Shown one piece after another: positions 1-10,037 of a stretch of 64,000 nt of DNA. The position numbers and the translations under genes were made by a program. The notes below the pieces were generated by a model that was not told the DNA's origin, ran no database searches, and saw only the letters and a list, made by a program, of their open reading frames with translations. Location: contig NZ_AP022577.1 of NCBI RefSeq assembly GCF_010730955.1, positions 2,418,001 to 2,482,000 of the forward strand. The letters run 5' to 3'. Position 1 is the first letter of the stretch. The number at the start of each line of letters is the position of its first letter. The DNA is from Mycolicibacterium aubagnense. GTDB lineage: Bacteria; Actinomycetota; Actinomycetes; Mycobacteriales; Mycobacteriaceae.

Positions 1-652
1 TGACGAGGTGCACCGGGTTGGCCGGGTCGGCCTCGATCTTGGAGCGCAGCCGCTTCACGTGGACGTCCAGGGTCTTGGTGTCACCGACATAGTCGGCGCC
101 CCACACCCGGTCGATGAGCTGGCCACGGGTCAGCACGCGCCCGCTGTTGCGCATCAGGTACTCGAGCAGGTCGAATTCCTTCAGCGGCAGGGTGATGGCG
201 TCGCCGTTGACCGACACGATGTGCCGCTCGACGTCCATGCGGACCGGCCCGGCCTCCAGCACGCCGTCCGCGCCGACGACGTCGTCGGATTCGCCGCCGC
301 GGCGCAACACCGCCCGGATCCGGGCGATCAGCTCACGGGCCGAGTACGGCTTGGTGACGTAGTCGTCGGCGCCCAGTTCCAGGCCGACGACCTTGTCGAT
401 CTCGCTGTCCCGGGCGGTCACCATGATGACCGGGACGCCGGACCGCGAGCGCAGCTGCTTACACACGTCGGTGCCACTCATGCCGGGCAGCATCAGGTCC
501 AGGAGCACGATGTCGGCCCCGGCCCGGTCGAACTCGGCCAGCGCCGACGGACCATCGGTCACGACGGTGGCCTCGAAACCTTCCTTGCGCAACAGGAATG
601 CCAAGGGATCGGCCAGGGACTCCTCGTCCTCCACGATCAGCACACTGGTCAT
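1..652 (-). CDS. regX3: Response regulator RegX3 (3' end cut by window edge)
   Basis: OmpR/PhoB-type response regulator that receives phosphate from SenX3 and controls the phosphate-starvation response. The visible 217 codons hold a receiver domain (acidic pair E8/D9, phospho-acceptor D52 in [10 protein letters not shown]79, K101 in VTKP) followed by a winged-helix DNA-binding domain reaching [19 protein letters not shown]. About ten C-terminal residues lie outside the window. The ATG overlaps the senX3 stop by four bases (ATGA, 649-652), so translation is probably coupled. Family and partner are certain from the sequence; the phosphate role is known from mycobacterial orthologues. Confidence 0.97.
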   Translation of the reverse strand, partial: MTSVLIVEDEESLADPLAFLLRKEGFEATVVTDGPSALAEFDRAGADIVLLDLMLPGMSGTDVCKQLRSRSGVPVIMVTARDSEIDKVVGLELGADDYVTKPYSARELIARIRAVLRRGGESDDVVGADGVLEAGPVRMDVERHIVSVNGDAITLPLKEFDLLEYLMRNSGRVLTRGQLIDRVWGADYVGDTKTLDVHVKRLRSKIEADPANPVHLV

Positions 653-1866
653 TGGTTCTGTCGCCCTCCTTGTGATGGCAATGAGTGGTCATCTCCCTCG
701 TCGACATCTGCGTCGTCCGAATCGAGATAGGCCGGAATCGACAGCGTGAACGTCGATCCGGTGCCCGGCTGACTCCACAGCCGGATGGTTCCGTTGTGGT
801 TGGCCGCCACGTGTTTGACGATGGCCAACCCCAGCCCGGTGCCGCCGGTGGCCCGGGACCGCGCCTTGTCGACGCGGAAGAATCGTTCGAAAACCCGCTC
901 CTGGTCGGCTTTTTCGATGCCGATGCCGCGGTCGGTCACCGCGATCTCGATGTTGTCGCCGTACCGGCGCCGACTGACCGACACCTGAGAACCCTTGGGC
1001 GAGTAAGAGATTGCGTTGGACACCAGGTTCGCGAGCGCGGTCGCGAGCAGGGTCTCGCTGCCCAGCACCTGGTAGCCGCGGGGCGCATCGGTGGTGATCG
1101 CGATGTCGGCGTTGTCGGCAGCCACCTTGTGCCGGGAAACCACTTCGGCGACAACCGAATCCACGTCGACGACATCGAGATTCGGCAACGGCTCGGCGCC
1201 CTGCAGCCGGGACAGTTCGATCAGTTCACCGACCATGTTGGCCAGCCGGGTGGACTCGGTGACGATCTTCTCGGCGAACCGGTTGACCATCTCCTGGTCC
1301 TCGGACGACGCCAGCAGCGCCTCGGCCAGCAGCCCCATGGCGCCGACCGGCGTCTTGAGCTCGTGGCTGACGTTGGCGACGAAGTCGCGGCGACTGGCCT
1401 CCATCCGGGCCTGTTCGGACTGGTCGTTGACGTAGACCACCGCGAAACGGCCGTCCTCCTCGGTCAGCTGACGCGCCAGACCGCGCACCGCCAGTCGGGA
1501 ACGGCCCGGGTTGGCTCGTTTGGCCGGGGACAGGTCGAACTCGACGTCTTCCCCGGTGGCCAGGGTCCGCTGCGCGGCCGCCCAGGCCCGGTCGTCGAGC
1601 AGCCGGTCACGCACCAGTCCCAGGTCTCTGGCCAGGCCGTTGGTATAGACGACGTCGCGGTAGGTGTCGACCACCGCCATGCCCAGCGGGGACATGGACA
1701 CGATGTGGGCGAACATCTCGGACACCGTGAGGCCGGACTGCTCCGCGGTGCGGCGCTCGCGGCGCTCGATCAACCGCGGCGCCCACCGCAAACCGATCGC
1801 GATGCCCACAGCCAACGCAAGCAGCGCCGAGACGGCCACCAAAGGCAGCGCGGACGACAAGCTCAC
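649..1866 (-). CDS. senX3: Sensor histidine kinase SenX3
   Basis: Membrane histidine kinase of the phosphate-sensing SenX3-RegX3 pair. An N-terminal hydrophobic segment (about residues 5-28) is followed by a PAS-like region (about 45-155), a HisKA dimerisation segment with the phospho-acceptor near H168 in [12 protein letters not shown], and a C-terminal HATPase domain ([45 protein letters not shown]). Length 405 aa is normal for SenX3. The start follows a Pho-box-like repeat region. Unlike M. tuberculosis, where MIRU repeats are known to separate senX3 and regX3, here the two genes overlap directly. Confidence 0.97.
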   Translation of the reverse strand: MSLSSALPLVAVSALLALAVGIAIGLRWAPRLIERRERRTAEQSGLTVSEMFAHIVSMSPLGMAVVDTYRDVVYTNGLARDLGLVRDRLLDDRAWAAAQRTLATGEDVEFDLSPAKRANPGRSRLAVRGLARQLTEEDGRFAVVYVNDQSEQARMEASRRDFVANVSHELKTPVGAMGLLAEALLASSEDQEMVNRFAEKIVTESTRLANMVGELIELSRLQGAEPLPNLDVVDVDSVVAEVVSRHKVAADNADIAITTDAPRGYQVLGSETLLATALANLVSNAISYSPKGSQVSVSRRRYGDNIEIAVTDRGIGIEKADQERVFERFFRVDKARSRATGGTGLGLAIVKHVAANHNGTIRLWSQPGTGSTFTLSIPAYLDSDDADVDEGDDHSLPSQGGRQNQ

Positions 1867-1947
1867 GCCGAAATCGTACGCATCAGGTGAACGTCATCCC
1901 AGCAACGAGCAGCCAGATCGGTATAAGTCACATGAACAAATCCAGGT

Positions 1948-1986
1948 GTTCGACCAGCGTTCACCGGAGTTCACCGATTGTTCTGA
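1948..1986 (-). promoter_or_regulatory. Pho-box-like direct repeats upstream of senX3
   Basis: The gap between gpm1 and senX3 contains the heptamer GTTCACC or close variants starting at 1948 (gttcgac), 1959 (gttcacc), 1969 (gttcacc) and 1980 (gttctga), a spacing of 11, 10 and 11 bp. A reverse-oriented ggtgaac lies at 1886. GTTCACC repeats at 11-bp spacing are the known PHO box recognised by PhoP/RegX3-type regulators in actinobacteria, so autoregulation of senX3-regX3 is the natural reading. The repeats are seen; binding is inferred. Confidence 0.6.
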
Positions 1987-1991
1987 CGCGG

Positions 1992-2744
1992 TCAGTTCTT
2001 TTTCGCACCCTGCGCGGCGACCGCGGCAGCACCAGCGGCGGCCGCCTCGGGGTCGAGGTACTCACCACCGGGCACGGTCGGCTTCAGATTTTCGTCCAGC
2101 TCGTACTTCAGCGGGATGCCCGTCGGGATGTTCAGGCCCGTGATCTCATCGTCGGACATGCCATCCAGGTACTTGACCAGGGCGCGCAGCGAGTTGCCAT
2201 GCGCGGCGACCAGTACCGTCTTGCCGGCTTTGAGGTCGGCCGCGATGGTCTGCTCGAAGTAGGGCACGAGCCGTTTGACGACGTCGGCGAGGCATTCGGT
2301 CAGCGGCGCGTCGATGCCGGCGTACCGCACGTCGCCGTCCTGGCTGTAGGTGCTGCCCTTTTCGATGGGCGGCGGCGGGGTGTCGTAGCTGCGGCGCCAC
2401 GACATGAACTGGTCCTGGCCGTACTTGGCCAGGGTCTCGGCCTTGTCGAGGCCCTGCAGCGCGCCGTAGTGGCGTTCGTTGAGGCGCCAGTCGCGCTGCA
2501 CGGGAATCCAGTGCCGGTCGGCAGCGTCCAGCGCCAGGTTGGCGGTGGTGATCGCGCGGCGCAGCAGCGACGTGTACAGCACATCCGGCAGCACACCCTG
2601 CTCGACCAGCAGCTGTCCGCCGCGAACGGCTTCGGCCCGGCCCTTGTCGGTGAGATCGACGTCGACCCAACCGGTGAACAGATTCTTCTCGTTCCACTGG
2701 CTTTCGCCATGACGCAGCAGGATCAAGGTCGGCATGGCCTGCAT
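1992..2744 (-). CDS. gpm1: 2,3-bisphosphoglycerate-dependent phosphoglycerate mutase
   Basis: Glycolytic/gluconeogenic enzyme interconverting 3- and 2-phosphoglycerate in the cytosol. The histidine phosphatase signature [10 protein letters not shown] near the N-terminus holds the phosphorylated His (H12), and [11 protein letters not shown] carries the second active-site His. [13 protein letters not shown] and [10 protein letters not shown] are typical dPGM segments, and the length (250 aa) is normal. A second ATG three codons downstream (2735) is also possible. It ends just before the senX3 promoter repeats and lies 73 bp downstream of the YbjN gene. The M. tuberculosis LysE-type gene Rv0488 that normally sits between them is absent here. 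Confidence 0.96.
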   Translation of the reverse strand: MQAMPTLILLRHGESQWNEKNLFTGWVDVDLTDKGRAEAVRGGQLLVEQGVLPDVLYTSLLRRAITTANLALDAADRHWIPVQRDWRLNERHYGALQGLDKAETLAKYGQDQFMSWRRSYDTPPPPIEKGSTYSQDGDVRYAGIDAPLTECLADVVKRLVPYFEQTIAADLKAGKTVLVAAHGNSLRALVKYLDGMSDDEITGLNIPTGIPLKYELDENLKPTVPGGEYLDPEAAAAGAAAVAAQGAKKN

Positions 2745-2817
2745 CTTCTCACGTGCGGGTTTTTCGGGGGCGCCGCACCCGACACGCCCGGCCGGGACAC
2801 GTCAGGCCCGAGCCGCC

Positions 2818-3324
2818 CTACTCAGGGCGCAGGTGCTCGAACGCCTGCAGGTTCTTCAGCGACTCCCCGCGGGAAAGCCGCCACTTCCACTCCTTCTCGA
2901 TCGACGAGCGGAAGCCCAACTCCAGCAGCGTGTTGAAGTCGAAGTCGACGGCCTCGATCACCTGGCCCAGCAGCCGGTCGATCTCGTCGGCGGTCACCGC
3001 GTGCAACGACATCCGGCCCACCAGGTAGATGTCGCCGATGTTGTCCAGCGTGTACGCCATGCCGTACAGCCGCCGGTTGCGGCGCAACAGGTACTTGTAG
3101 ACGCCCTCGAAGTTCTCGTCGGGCTTGCGGCAGACGAACGCCTCCAGGCGCACTCCGTGCTCACCGATGCTCAGCAGCGTGTTGGTGACCAGGCGGCGTT
3201 CACCCGGCAGCGCCACCACGATCCCCGGGCGCCCACCCACTCCCCCGTCGTGATGGGAGAACTCGAGTTCGTGCGTGCGCAGGGTCTCTTCGATCAGCTT
3301 TGTCACCGCGTCCGGCGTTGTCAC
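2818..3324 (-). CDS. YbjN-domain protein (Rv0487-like)
   Basis: Small soluble protein of 168 aa with the YbjN / type III secretion chaperone-like fold (segments [54 protein letters not shown]). Function is unknown in mycobacteria. The open frame extends further upstream, but the GTG at 3324 is preferred because it overlaps the mshA stop as GTGA and gives the family length. Its constant place behind mshA suggests co-transcription with mycothiol synthesis, but no biochemical link can be read from the sequence. Confidence 0.88.
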   Translation of the reverse strand: MTTPDAVTKLIEETLRTHELEFSHHDGGVGGRPGIVVALPGERRLVTNTLLSIGEHGVRLEAFVCRKPDENFEGVYKYLLRRNRRLYGMAYTLDNIGDIYLVGRMSLHAVTADEIDRLLGQVIEAVDFDFNTLLELGFRSSIEKEWKWRLSRGESLKNLQAFEHLRPE

Positions 3325-4658
3325 GCGCGCACTCCCCGCCGCATCATGAACCGGCGGCTGCGGCGTGGCGCGGCGTCGCGTCGCGGCCGCCGCCCGTGGT
3401 AGTCGGCGATCGCCCGCGTGTAGCCGGCCAGCAGCGCGTCGACGGTATGCGCCCACGAGAATGTCGCGGCGTGCTGTAAAGCGCCCTCGCGCAACGACTC
3501 CGGACCCAGCTCCAGCGTTCGCCCGATGGCGTTGGCCCAGTCGCCGGGATCGTGGCCGGCGACCAGCACACCGCTCACGCCGTCGCGCACCGCGACGGGC
3601 AACCCACCGACCGCGGCGGCCACCACCGGCGTACCGCAGGCCTGCGCCTCGACCGCGACCAGGCCGAACGATTCCGAATAGCTCGGCACCGCAACCAGAT
3701 CCGCGGCGCGGTAGACATTCACGAGTTGGTCGCGGGACTGCGGCGGCAGGAACGTCACCCGGTCGGTGATACCCAGTTCCGCGGCCAGGGAAACCAGGCC
3801 GTCGGGCACGGCCAGGCCACTGCCCGACGGGCCACCCGCGACGACGACGCGCACGTCGGGCAGCTTGGCGGCCGCACGCAACAGCACGTCGGGCGCCTTC
3901 AGCGGCTGGATGCGGCCCACGAAGGCCACCACCTGCTCGCTCTGCGAAAGTCCCAGTGCGGCACGGGCTTCTGCCTTGTCCCCAGGCGTGAAGGTCTCCA
4001 GGTCGACGCCCGGGTAGACCACGTCGATGCGGGCCGGGTCCGCATGGTGCAGCGAAACCAGTTGCTGCGCTTCGTCTTCGGTGTTGACGATGAGCCGGTC
4101 GGCGGCGTCGACCACCTGCTGCTCACCGACCGCGCGCAGCGCGGGCTCCGGGGTGTCACCTTCGGCCAGCGAGAGGTTCTTCACGGCGGCCAGCGTGTGC
4201 GCGGTGTGCACCAATGGCACCGCCCAGCGATCCGATGCCAGCCAGCCCACCTGGCCGGAAAGCCAGTAGTGCGAATGCACGATGTCGAAGTACCCCGGCT
4301 CATGGTTGGCCTCGACGCGCAGGACGCCCGCGGTGAACGCACACAGCTGCGTCGGCAGGTCGTACTTGTCCAGCCCCTCGAACGGACCGGCGACCACGTT
4401 GCGCACCAGCACACCGGGTGCCACCAGCACCACCGGGGCATCGGTCGACGACGTGGCCCGGGTGAAGATTTCCACCTCGACCCCGCGGCGGGCCAGCTCG
4501 AGGGCACTCTGCAGGACGTAGACGTTCATACCGCCGGCATCGCCGGTGCCCGGTTGAGCCAGCGGCGAGGTATGGACCGACAGGACGGCGACACGCACGC
4601 CCTCCATCCTTACACCGCCGCGTCGGCCGCTATCCGTCCGGGCGTCCGAGCTGCGCAT
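3321..4658 (-). CDS. mshA: D-inositol-3-phosphate glycosyltransferase MshA
   Basis: Commits carbon to mycothiol, the main low-molecular-weight thiol of actinobacteria: transfers GlcNAc from UDP-GlcNAc to 1-L-myo-inositol-1-phosphate. GT-B fold of family GT4: N-terminal acceptor loop [16 protein letters not shown], hinge region [23 protein letters not shown], and the C-terminal EX7E motif in [20 protein letters not shown]. Two starts are possible: 4658 (445 aa) and 4607 (428 aa, beginning [10 protein letters not shown]). Neither has a clear ribosome site; the conserved part begins at VAVLSVHTS, so the shorter form is equally likely. It ends in a GTGA overlap with the YbjN gene. Confidence 0.95.
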   Translation of the reverse strand: MRSSDARTDSGRRGGVRMEGVRVAVLSVHTSPLAQPGTGDAGGMNVYVLQSALELARRGVEVEIFTRATSSTDAPVVLVAPGVLVRNVVAGPFEGLDKYDLPTQLCAFTAGVLRVEANHEPGYFDIVHSHYWLSGQVGWLASDRWAVPLVHTAHTLAAVKNLSLAEGDTPEPALRAVGEQQVVDAADRLIVNTEDEAQQLVSLHHADPARIDVVYPGVDLETFTPGDKAEARAALGLSQSEQVVAFVGRIQPLKAPDVLLRAAAKLPDVRVVVAGGPSGSGLAVPDGLVSLAAELGITDRVTFLPPQSRDQLVNVYRAADLVAVPSYSESFGLVAVEAQACGTPVVAAAVGGLPVAVRDGVSGVLVAGHDPGDWANAIGRTLELGPESLREGALQHAATFSWAHTVDALLAGYTRAIADYHGRRPRRDAAPRRSRRFMMRRGVRA

Positions 4659-4676
4659 TTTGCGAACGCTCGACGC

Positions 4677-4740
4677 CCGCGAGCGCCCCCAAATGGCACA
4701 GAATTTGCGGCGTGTCGCGCGCAGACACGCACGCTCGCGG
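4677..4740. repeat. Nested palindrome between the ROK gene and mshA
   Basis: Outer arms ccgcgagcg (4677-4685) and cgctcgcgg (4732-4740) are a perfect 9-bp inverted repeat. Inside them gcgtgtc (4710-4716) and gacacgc (4724-4730) form a second 7-bp hairpin around gcgcgca. It fills the gap between the ROK stop (4747) and the mshA start, so it could terminate the ROK transcript, shape the mshA leader, or be an intergenic repeat element. No T-run follows. Confidence 0.55.
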
Positions 4741-4746
4741 AAGGAA

Positions 4747-6045
4747 CTAGGCGGCGCGTAGCGCGCGGCGCATGGCGCCGATCGGGTCGGCGTACAGCCC
4801 GCCGAGGGACACCACGCCGGCCCCGGCTTCCTGCACGCGGTTGCCGAACATCGTCACCCGGATATCCCGGACACCGAGGACGGTGCGCTCCGCGAAAGCC
4901 TGCTCGACCAGCGGCAGGCCCTCGGGGTACTCGGAGAAGGCCTGACCGCCGACCACCAGGTCATCGGGGTTCAGCAGGTCACGCAGCAGCGCCACCGCAC
5001 CACCGAGCACGCGGGCCCGTTCGGCCAGCAGCTCGACGGCCGCGGCATTGCCGGACCGCGCGGCACGCAGCACCGCGGCAATGGTCGACGACGGCCCGTC
5101 CGCCGGCACGATCCGCTGCTTACGGGCGGCGGCCAGCACGGCCTCGTCGCTGACGGTGGTCTCGAGCCGGCCGGTGCCGCCGAGCAGCTCCGAGTGCGCC
5201 GGCAATCCCGAGATGGTGCCCGGGCCGCTGGCCGGCGAGTGCACCTTGCCGCCGATCGACAACGCATAGCCGACGGTCTCGCGGGCGTACACGTAGAGGC
5301 TGGTCGCCGAAACCGTGGCGGGCTCGGCTCCGACCACGGCGCGCCGCGCGCCCAGCAACAGTTCGGCTCCCGCCATCGCATCGACGTGCGACGCCAGTGA
5401 CACCGGCAGCCCCAGTGTCTGCGCCAGCACCGGCCCGACGGGCGCGTCCACCCAGCCCAGGCGCGGGTGGTCGACGTGACCGGTGGCGCTGTCCACCACA
5501 CCGCCGGCGGCGACACCGACCCACAGCGGGCGGCGCCGGTGCCAGCGACTCAGGTAGCGCTGTGCACTCGCGGCCAGCGAGGCCAGCGCGGCGTGCTGGT
5601 CGCCGCGCGGCGTGGGCGTCTCCACCACGTCGAGGGTGCGGCCGAACAGGTCGGTGGCCACGATCGCGGTGGTGCGGGCGCCGATGTGCAGGCCGAGCGT
5701 GAGGAACGGCTCGTGGTTCACCTCGACGGGAATGCGCGGACGGCCGATGGCGCCGGCCACGGCCAGATCAGCCCGCTCACGGAGCATCCCCGCATCCAGC
5801 AAAGCCGTGACCTGGCGGTTCACCGTGGCGATGCTCAGGCCGGTGGCCTGCGCGATCACGTCCCGGGCGATGGGGCCGCGCAACCGGGCCGCACTGAAGA
5901 CCGAGCCGGCGGCGGCGTCGGCGACCCGCAGCGACGGCGCGACGATGTGATGCCGAGCCAAGAGCGTGCGCTTGGCGTGGGCATTGGAGTGCACAGCAGG
6001 ACGGACGCCGGAACGAGCGGCGACGGCGGAAACGGAAGCAGTCAT
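4747..6045 (-). CDS. ROK-family transcriptional regulator (Rv0485-like)
   Basis: 432-aa regulator with an N-terminal winged helix (about residues 50-90: [27 protein letters not shown]) and a C-terminal ROK sugar-kinase-like domain ([31 protein letters not shown]). The zinc-binding CxCGxxGC motif of many ROK proteins is missing: the corresponding stretch reads [15 protein letters not shown] with no cysteine. It is therefore probably a regulator and not an active kinase. The M. tuberculosis orthologue Rv0485 is reported as a regulator of PE/PPE genes; the effector is not readable here. A candidate leader ORF ends 9 bp before its ATG. Confidence 0.9.
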   Translation of the reverse strand: MTASVSAVAARSGVRPAVHSNAHAKRTLLARHHIVAPSLRVADAAAGSVFSAARLRGPIARDVIAQATGLSIATVNRQVTALLDAGMLRERADLAVAGAIGRPRIPVEVNHEPFLTLGLHIGARTTAIVATDLFGRTLDVVETPTPRGDQHAALASLAASAQRYLSRWHRRRPLWVGVAAGGVVDSATGHVDHPRLGWVDAPVGPVLAQTLGLPVSLASHVDAMAGAELLLGARRAVVGAEPATVSATSLYVYARETVGYALSIGGKVHSPASGPGTISGLPAHSELLGGTGRLETTVSDEAVLAAARKQRIVPADGPSSTIAAVLRAARSGNAAAVELLAERARVLGGAVALLRDLLNPDDLVVGGQAFSEYPEGLPLVEQAFAERTVLGVRDIRVTMFGNRVQEAGAGVVSLGGLYADPIGAMRRALRAA

Positions 6046-6054
6046 GTGAGAGTC

Positions 6055-6165
6055 CTAGGGAAAGAAGTCGGGCTGGTGGGTCCTGAGGCCACACCTGCCG
6101 ACAGCTAGGACGAAGAGATCCGTGTCGTGAGTCAGGCGCAGCGCGAAGCGCGACAACAACAACAC
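6055..6165 (-). CDS. Candidate 36-residue leader ORF before the ROK gene
   Basis: A short frame starts at GTG 6165, reads VLLLSRFALRLTHD near its start and contains VGRCGLRTHQPDFFP near its end, and stops at 6055, only 9 bp upstream of the ROK start. It opens with three consecutive leucines and includes one cysteine. The layout (LT...D-L...V...C) resembles small leader peptides upstream of actinobacterial genes, some of which act as attenuators. No ribosome site is evident, so it would have to be leaderless. Real translation is unproven. Confidence 0.3.
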   Translation of the reverse strand: MLLLSRFALRLTHDTDLFVLAVGRCGLRTHQPDFFP

Positions 6166-6241
6166 GAACGCCGCACAGCGACGCCGGATGCCTGACTGAT
6201 GATCACGAGAGGAATTTAGCACGCCCACTAAGGTCGGTCAC

Positions 6242-7003
6242 ATGTCTGCAGATGTTCGTCCCGTCCGCGTCGCGGTAGTGACCGGCGCCAGTTCCGGAAT
6301 CGGCGCCGCTACCGCGAAAACCCTTGCCGCCCTTGGCTTTCACGTCGTCTGCGCGGCCCGTCGCGCGGATCGGATCACCGCGCTCGCAGCCGAGATCGGC
6401 GGCACCGCCGTTGTGACCGACGTCACCGACCAGGCATCGGTGGACGCACTTGCGGCCCAGGTCAACGATCTGGGCCCGGTGCACATCCTGGTCAACAACG
6501 CCGGTGGCGCCAAGGGCCTGGCCCCGGTCGCCGAGGCCAACCTCGAGCACTGGGACTGGATGTGGCAGACCAACGTGATGGGCACCCTGCGGGTCACGCG
6601 CGCGCTGCTGCCCGCGCTGATCGCGTCCGGCGACGGACTGGTCGTCACCGTCACGTCCATCGCGGCGCTGGAGACCTACGACAACGGCGCCGGATACATC
6701 GCGGCCAAGCACGGCCAGGGCGCGCTGCACCGCACCCTGCGTGGCGAATTGTTGGGAAAGCCGGTGCGGCTCACCGAGATTGCGCCCGGCGCCGTCGAGA
6801 CCGAGTTCTCGCTGGTGCGGTTCGACGGTGATGAGGCGCGCGCCGACGCCGTGTACGAGGGCATCACGCCGCTGGTCGCCGAGGACGTCGCCGAGGTGAT
6901 CGGTTTCGTCGCGTCACGGCCGCCGCACGTCGACCTGGACCAGATCGTCATGCGGCCGCGCGACCAGGCGCCCTACAGCCGGTTCAACCGGCAGCCGAAG
7001 TAG
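6242..7003 (+). CDS. Short-chain dehydrogenase/reductase (Rv0484c-like)
   Basis: Classical SDR of 253 aa. The nucleotide-binding motif is TGASSGIG (about residues 15-22), followed by NNAG near residue 87 and the catalytic Ser/Tyr/Lys as TVTSIAAL and [11 protein letters not shown]. The AARRADR segment after strand 2 suggests NADP preference. It resembles YdfG-type serine/3-hydroxy acid dehydrogenases, but the substrate cannot be set from sequence. Transcribed divergently from the ROK gene. Its 3' end overlaps the lprQ 3' end by 20 bp, tail to tail. Confidence 0.92.
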   Translation: MSADVRPVRVAVVTGASSGIGAATAKTLAALGFHVVCAARRADRITALAAEIGGTAVVTDVTDQASVDALAAQVNDLGPVHILVNNAGGAKGLAPVAEANLEHWDWMWQTNVMGTLRVTRALLPALIASGDGLVVTVTSIAALETYDNGAGYIAAKHGQGALHRTLRGELLGKPVRLTEIAPGAVETEFSLVRFDGDEARADAVYEGITPLVAEDVAEVIGFVASRPPHVDLDQIVMRPRDQAPYSRFNRQPK

Positions 7004-8438
7004 TCGTCGGGGCCGACGACGTTGTCGTGGTCGGCGTGGACGTCGACGACGAGGTGGTGGTCGTGGTTGACGTTGACGTCGAAGTCGGGGTCGACGACGA
7101 GGTGGCCGGCCCCTGCGGCGGCGGTGTCGTCGTGGTGGTCGGGGTACCCGAGTACGTCGGCGCATCCGTCGGAGTGGCCGGCGCGCTCTGCGGGATCGAC
7201 GTCTCCGCTGGTGCGGCATTGGCCGGCGGAAGCGCCGACATCGACACCCAGGTGGCCCAGTCCACCGCCCAGTCCCAGATGTCGCCGTCGGCGTAGGACA
7301 ACTGGATCGATGTGCCGGTCACCTCGACGGGGTCGCCGTAGAGGGCGGTCTGGAAGTACTGCTGGGCATTGTCGGTCGACAGGTTGATGCAGCCGTTGGT
7401 GACGTTCGTGTTGCCCTGTGCGCCCGAGCTGGCCGGGTTGGCGTGGATGAACTCACCATTGTTGGAGATCCGCACCGCCCAGCGTTCATGGACGTGGTCG
7501 TATCCGGCGGCCGGGTTGGACATCCAGAAGTCCGCGTACTTCTCGCTGACCACGTGGACGCCGCTGCGCGTGATGTTGCGGGGTTTGTCGGCTTCGCCAT
7601 AACTACAGGGGAAGTCGAACAGCACGCCAGAATCGGTGATCACCTGGATGCGGTGACTGGTCGCGTCGGCCTTGACCACCTGACGGCGGCCGATCGAGAT
7701 GTCCAGCGTCGAGTCCTGCGCGCCATAGGCGCCGTCGCCGAACGGCACGCCGTACAACTTCGCCGTGACGCTGACCTTCGCGCCTGCCGGGTAGTACTCG
7801 CGGGGACGCCAGTGCATGCGCGACCCTTCGCGCTCGTCGGGCAGCCAGGCCCAACTGCCCTCGACCGGCGGCTCGGTGACGACCTTGACGTTGCGCTCGA
7901 CCGAGGCCTTGTCGCTGATCGAGGCGTCGAACTGCAGGATGATCGGCGCCGCCACCCCGACGGTCTGCCCGTCGGCGAGCTGGAACTGGCCGTTGACCTG
8001 CTTGGTCGGGTTCACGGTGGTGAACGTTGCGGCCACCGGCACGGCTTTGCCGTCACGGCCGACGACCGAGCCCGCGAAGGTGTACGTCGCACCGAAGCCG
8101 AGCGGCTCGGCGGCGTTGAACGACGTCCGGTCCTTGTTGAACACCGCGGCGACGACCTTGCCGTCGGCGTTGGTCAGCGTCAGCTTCTGGAACCAGCCGT
8201 CGGTGACGTCGACCCCGACGCTGCTGGTCGGCACGACGTCGGTGGCGCCGTTGGCGGGCCGGTAGGTGATGACGGGCGCCGCGGTCTCCTTGGCGGGGGC
8301 CGAGGAAGATGAAGTGCCCGACTTGTCGGAACACGCGGCAAGCACGCCGGAAGTGCCGACGGCAATCGCCGTCAGCATCTGTCGCCGGTTCACACTCACA
8401 GGCTTGAATTTACCTACAGCGAACAGCCGACTAAGCAC
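6984..8438 (-). CDS. lprQ: L,D-transpeptidase lipoprotein LprQ (LdtMt5-like)
   Basis: Forms 3-3 cross-links in peptidoglycan outside the membrane. The N-terminus has a twin-arginine NRRQML stretch, a hydrophobic run and the lipobox LAAC, so it is a lipoprotein, possibly Tat-exported. Two immunoglobulin-like domains precede the YkuD catalytic domain, whose active-site motif is [12 protein letters not shown]...NGCINLS. The C-terminal tail beyond about residue 400 is Pro/Thr/Ser-rich and longer than in M. tuberculosis, ending in a Thr/Ser repeat. The start at 8438 overlaps murB by 25 bp; GTG 8399 is an alternative that avoids the overlap and still keeps the whole signal peptide. Confidence 0.93.
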   Translation of the reverse strand: MLSRLFAVGKFKPVSVNRRQMLTAIAVGTSGVLAACSDKSGTSSSSAPAKETAAPVITYRPANGATDVVPTSSVGVDVTDGWFQKLTLTNADGKVVAAVFNKDRTSFNAAEPLGFGATYTFAGSVVGRDGKAVPVAATFTTVNPTKQVNGQFQLADGQTVGVAAPIILQFDASISDKASVERNVKVVTEPPVEGSWAWLPDEREGSRMHWRPREYYPAGAKVSVTAKLYGVPFGDGAYGAQDSTLDISIGRRQVVKADATSHRIQVITDSGVLFDFPCSYGEADKPRNITRSGVHVVSEKYADFWMSNPAAGYDHVHERWAVRISNNGEFIHANPASSGAQGNTNVTNGCINLSTDNAQQYFQTALYGDPVEVTGTSIQLSYADGDIWDWAVDWATWVSMSALPPANAAPAETSIPQSAPATPTDAPTYSGTPTTTTTPPPQGPATSSSTPTSTSTSTTTTTSSSTSTPTTTTSSAPTTTSAAG

Positions 8439-9484
8439 GGTTCCGGTGTGAGATCTATCCCGAAAGCGGCCTTGACGCCGTCCCGAACCGTCCTGGCCAG
8501 CGCTAATACGTCCGCGCTGCCAGCAAAGCCCCGGTTCGTCAGGGCCAGCGCGTGCTTGGTGGAAAGCCGGGCCGCAGCGCCGTCACCCGGGTAGCCCTTG
8601 CCGAAACCGGCCTGTTCCACCAGCCAGCCGGCGGCCAACTTGACCCCATTCGGGGCCGAGTAATTGGGCACCGGCCCGTCCGCGGCGTCCCTGATGCGTT
8701 CGAAGACTTCCTGCGGAACCACGGGATTGGTGAAGAACGACCCGGCGCTCCACGTGTCGTGGTCGGACGCGTCGGTGTCGTCGAGGATGACCATGCCCTT
8801 GCCGCGGCGCAGTGCCAGCACCGCCTCGCGAACCGCGAGCGCATCGACGCGCGTGCCCGCCTCGGCGCCGAGGCGGGCGGCGAGTTCGCCGTACCGCAGC
8901 GGCGCACTGAGGCCGTCAGGGTTCAGCGTGAACTCCACCTCCAGCACGACGGCGTGATCGGAGTTCTTCAGCACGCTGTGCCGGTAGCCGAAGTCCAGGG
9001 TTTCGGGGCTGACCCAGCTGTCCTGGCCGGTCACGCGGTCGAGCAGCCGGACGCGGCTGATGGTGTCGGCCACCTCGGCCCCGTAGGCGCCGACGTTCTG
9101 CACCGGTGTCGCGCCGGCCGAGCCGGGAATCCCGGACAGGCACTCGAGGCCGCCGAGCCCGTGGGCCAGCGAGGCCACGACCACGTCGTCCCACAGCGCG
9201 CCGGCCTCGGCGCGCACCACATTGCCCTCGACGGTGATCTCGGTGTTCGCCAGCAGCACAACGGTCAAATCGACCATGTCATCCGCGACCAGCACATTCG
9301 AACCGCCGGCCAGCACCAGCAGCGGCCCTGGGTGATCTCGCAGCGCACTCAGCGCCCCGACCACCTTGGCAGTGGTATCGCAGGTGATCAGACGGGCTGC
9401 CACCGGTCCGACGCGGAACGAGGTCAAGGGTGCCAACGGCACGTCATAGTCGACCGCCGCGCCCCCGATATCCGAACTGACCAC
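8414..9484 (-). CDS. murB: UDP-N-acetylenolpyruvoylglucosamine reductase
   Basis: Cytoplasmic FAD enzyme that reduces UDP-GlcNAc-enolpyruvate to UDP-MurNAc with NADPH. FAD-binding segments [14 protein letters not shown] and [26 protein letters not shown] are intact, and the C-terminal domain has GSFFTNPVV (catalytic Ser region), [20 protein letters not shown] and the ALTNRG segment. Length 356 aa is normal for actinobacteria. It is the first gene of a murB-lprQ pair, so peptidoglycan precursor synthesis and cross-linking are encoded together. Confidence 0.97.
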   Translation of the reverse strand: MVSSDIGGAAVDYDVPLAPLTSFRVGPVAARLITCDTTAKVVGALSALRDHPGPLLVLAGGSNVLVADDMVDLTVVLLANTEITVEGNVVRAEAGALWDDVVVASLAHGLGGLECLSGIPGSAGATPVQNVGAYGAEVADTISRVRLLDRVTGQDSWVSPETLDFGYRHSVLKNSDHAVVLEVEFTLNPDGLSAPLRYGELAARLGAEAGTRVDALAVREAVLALRRGKGMVILDDTDASDHDTWSAGSFFTNPVVPQEVFERIRDAADGPVPNYSAPNGVKLAAGWLVEQAGFGKGYPGDGAAARLSTKHALALTNRGFAGSADVLALARTVRDGVKAAFGIDLTPEPCLVGCSL

Positions 9485-9510
9485 GGCCGCTAACGGTAGC
9501 GTGACCGACT

Positions 9511-10017
9511 ATGGCCCGCTCTTTCGACGTGGTTGCCGAATACCTCGGCACCGTGGCGCAGGTGCACCGCGCTTTCTGCAGCAAGGACTACTGGCTGGAC
9601 CGGCTGGCCGAGGCTCGCGCCGACGAATCCACCCTCGACTCGTTCGCCGACGACGGCCGAGGCGGAACGGACGTCACCACCACCCAGACCGTGCGTGCTG
9701 CCGGCCTGCCCGCCGTCGTCACCCAGTTCCACCTCGGTGACCTCAGCCTCGTGCGGGAAGAGCATTGGGGTCCGCTGACCGACGGACGCGCGGTCGGGAC
9801 GGTCCGCAGCCGGGTCCCCGGCGCACCGGCCACCATCACGGGCACCGGTGTCCTGACTCCCACGAACAGCGGTGCGCGTCTCGACTTCTCGGCTCTCGTC
9901 GAGGTGCGCATCCCGCTGATCGGCGGCAAGCTCGAGGCGATGCTGGGCCAGCAACTCCGATATCTGATCGAGCTGGAGCAGAAATTCACCACCGCCTGGA
10001 TCGCCGCCCGCTGGTGA
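9511..10017 (+). CDS. DUF2505 domain protein (Rv0481c-like)
   Basis: 168-aa protein beginning MARSFDVVAEYLGTVAQVHR. This N-terminus and the TDGRAVGTVRSRVPGAPATITGTGVL segment fit the DUF2505 family, which has an SRPBCC/START-like appearance: hydrophobic beta strands and a long C-terminal helix. No signal peptide or membrane span. Function unknown. It leads a plus-strand gene run (9511-13938) and diverges from murB with only 26 bp between the starts, so the two promoters must overlap coding sequence or be leaderless. Confidence 0.85.
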   Translation: MARSFDVVAEYLGTVAQVHRAFCSKDYWLDRLAEARADESTLDSFADDGRGGTDVTTTQTVRAAGLPAVVTQFHLGDLSLVREEHWGPLTDGRAVGTVRSRVPGAPATITGTGVLTPTNSGARLDFSALVEVRIPLIGGKLEAMLGQQLRYLIELEQKFTTAWIAARW

Positions 10018-10037
10018 ACCGCCCATAAACTCGGGCC

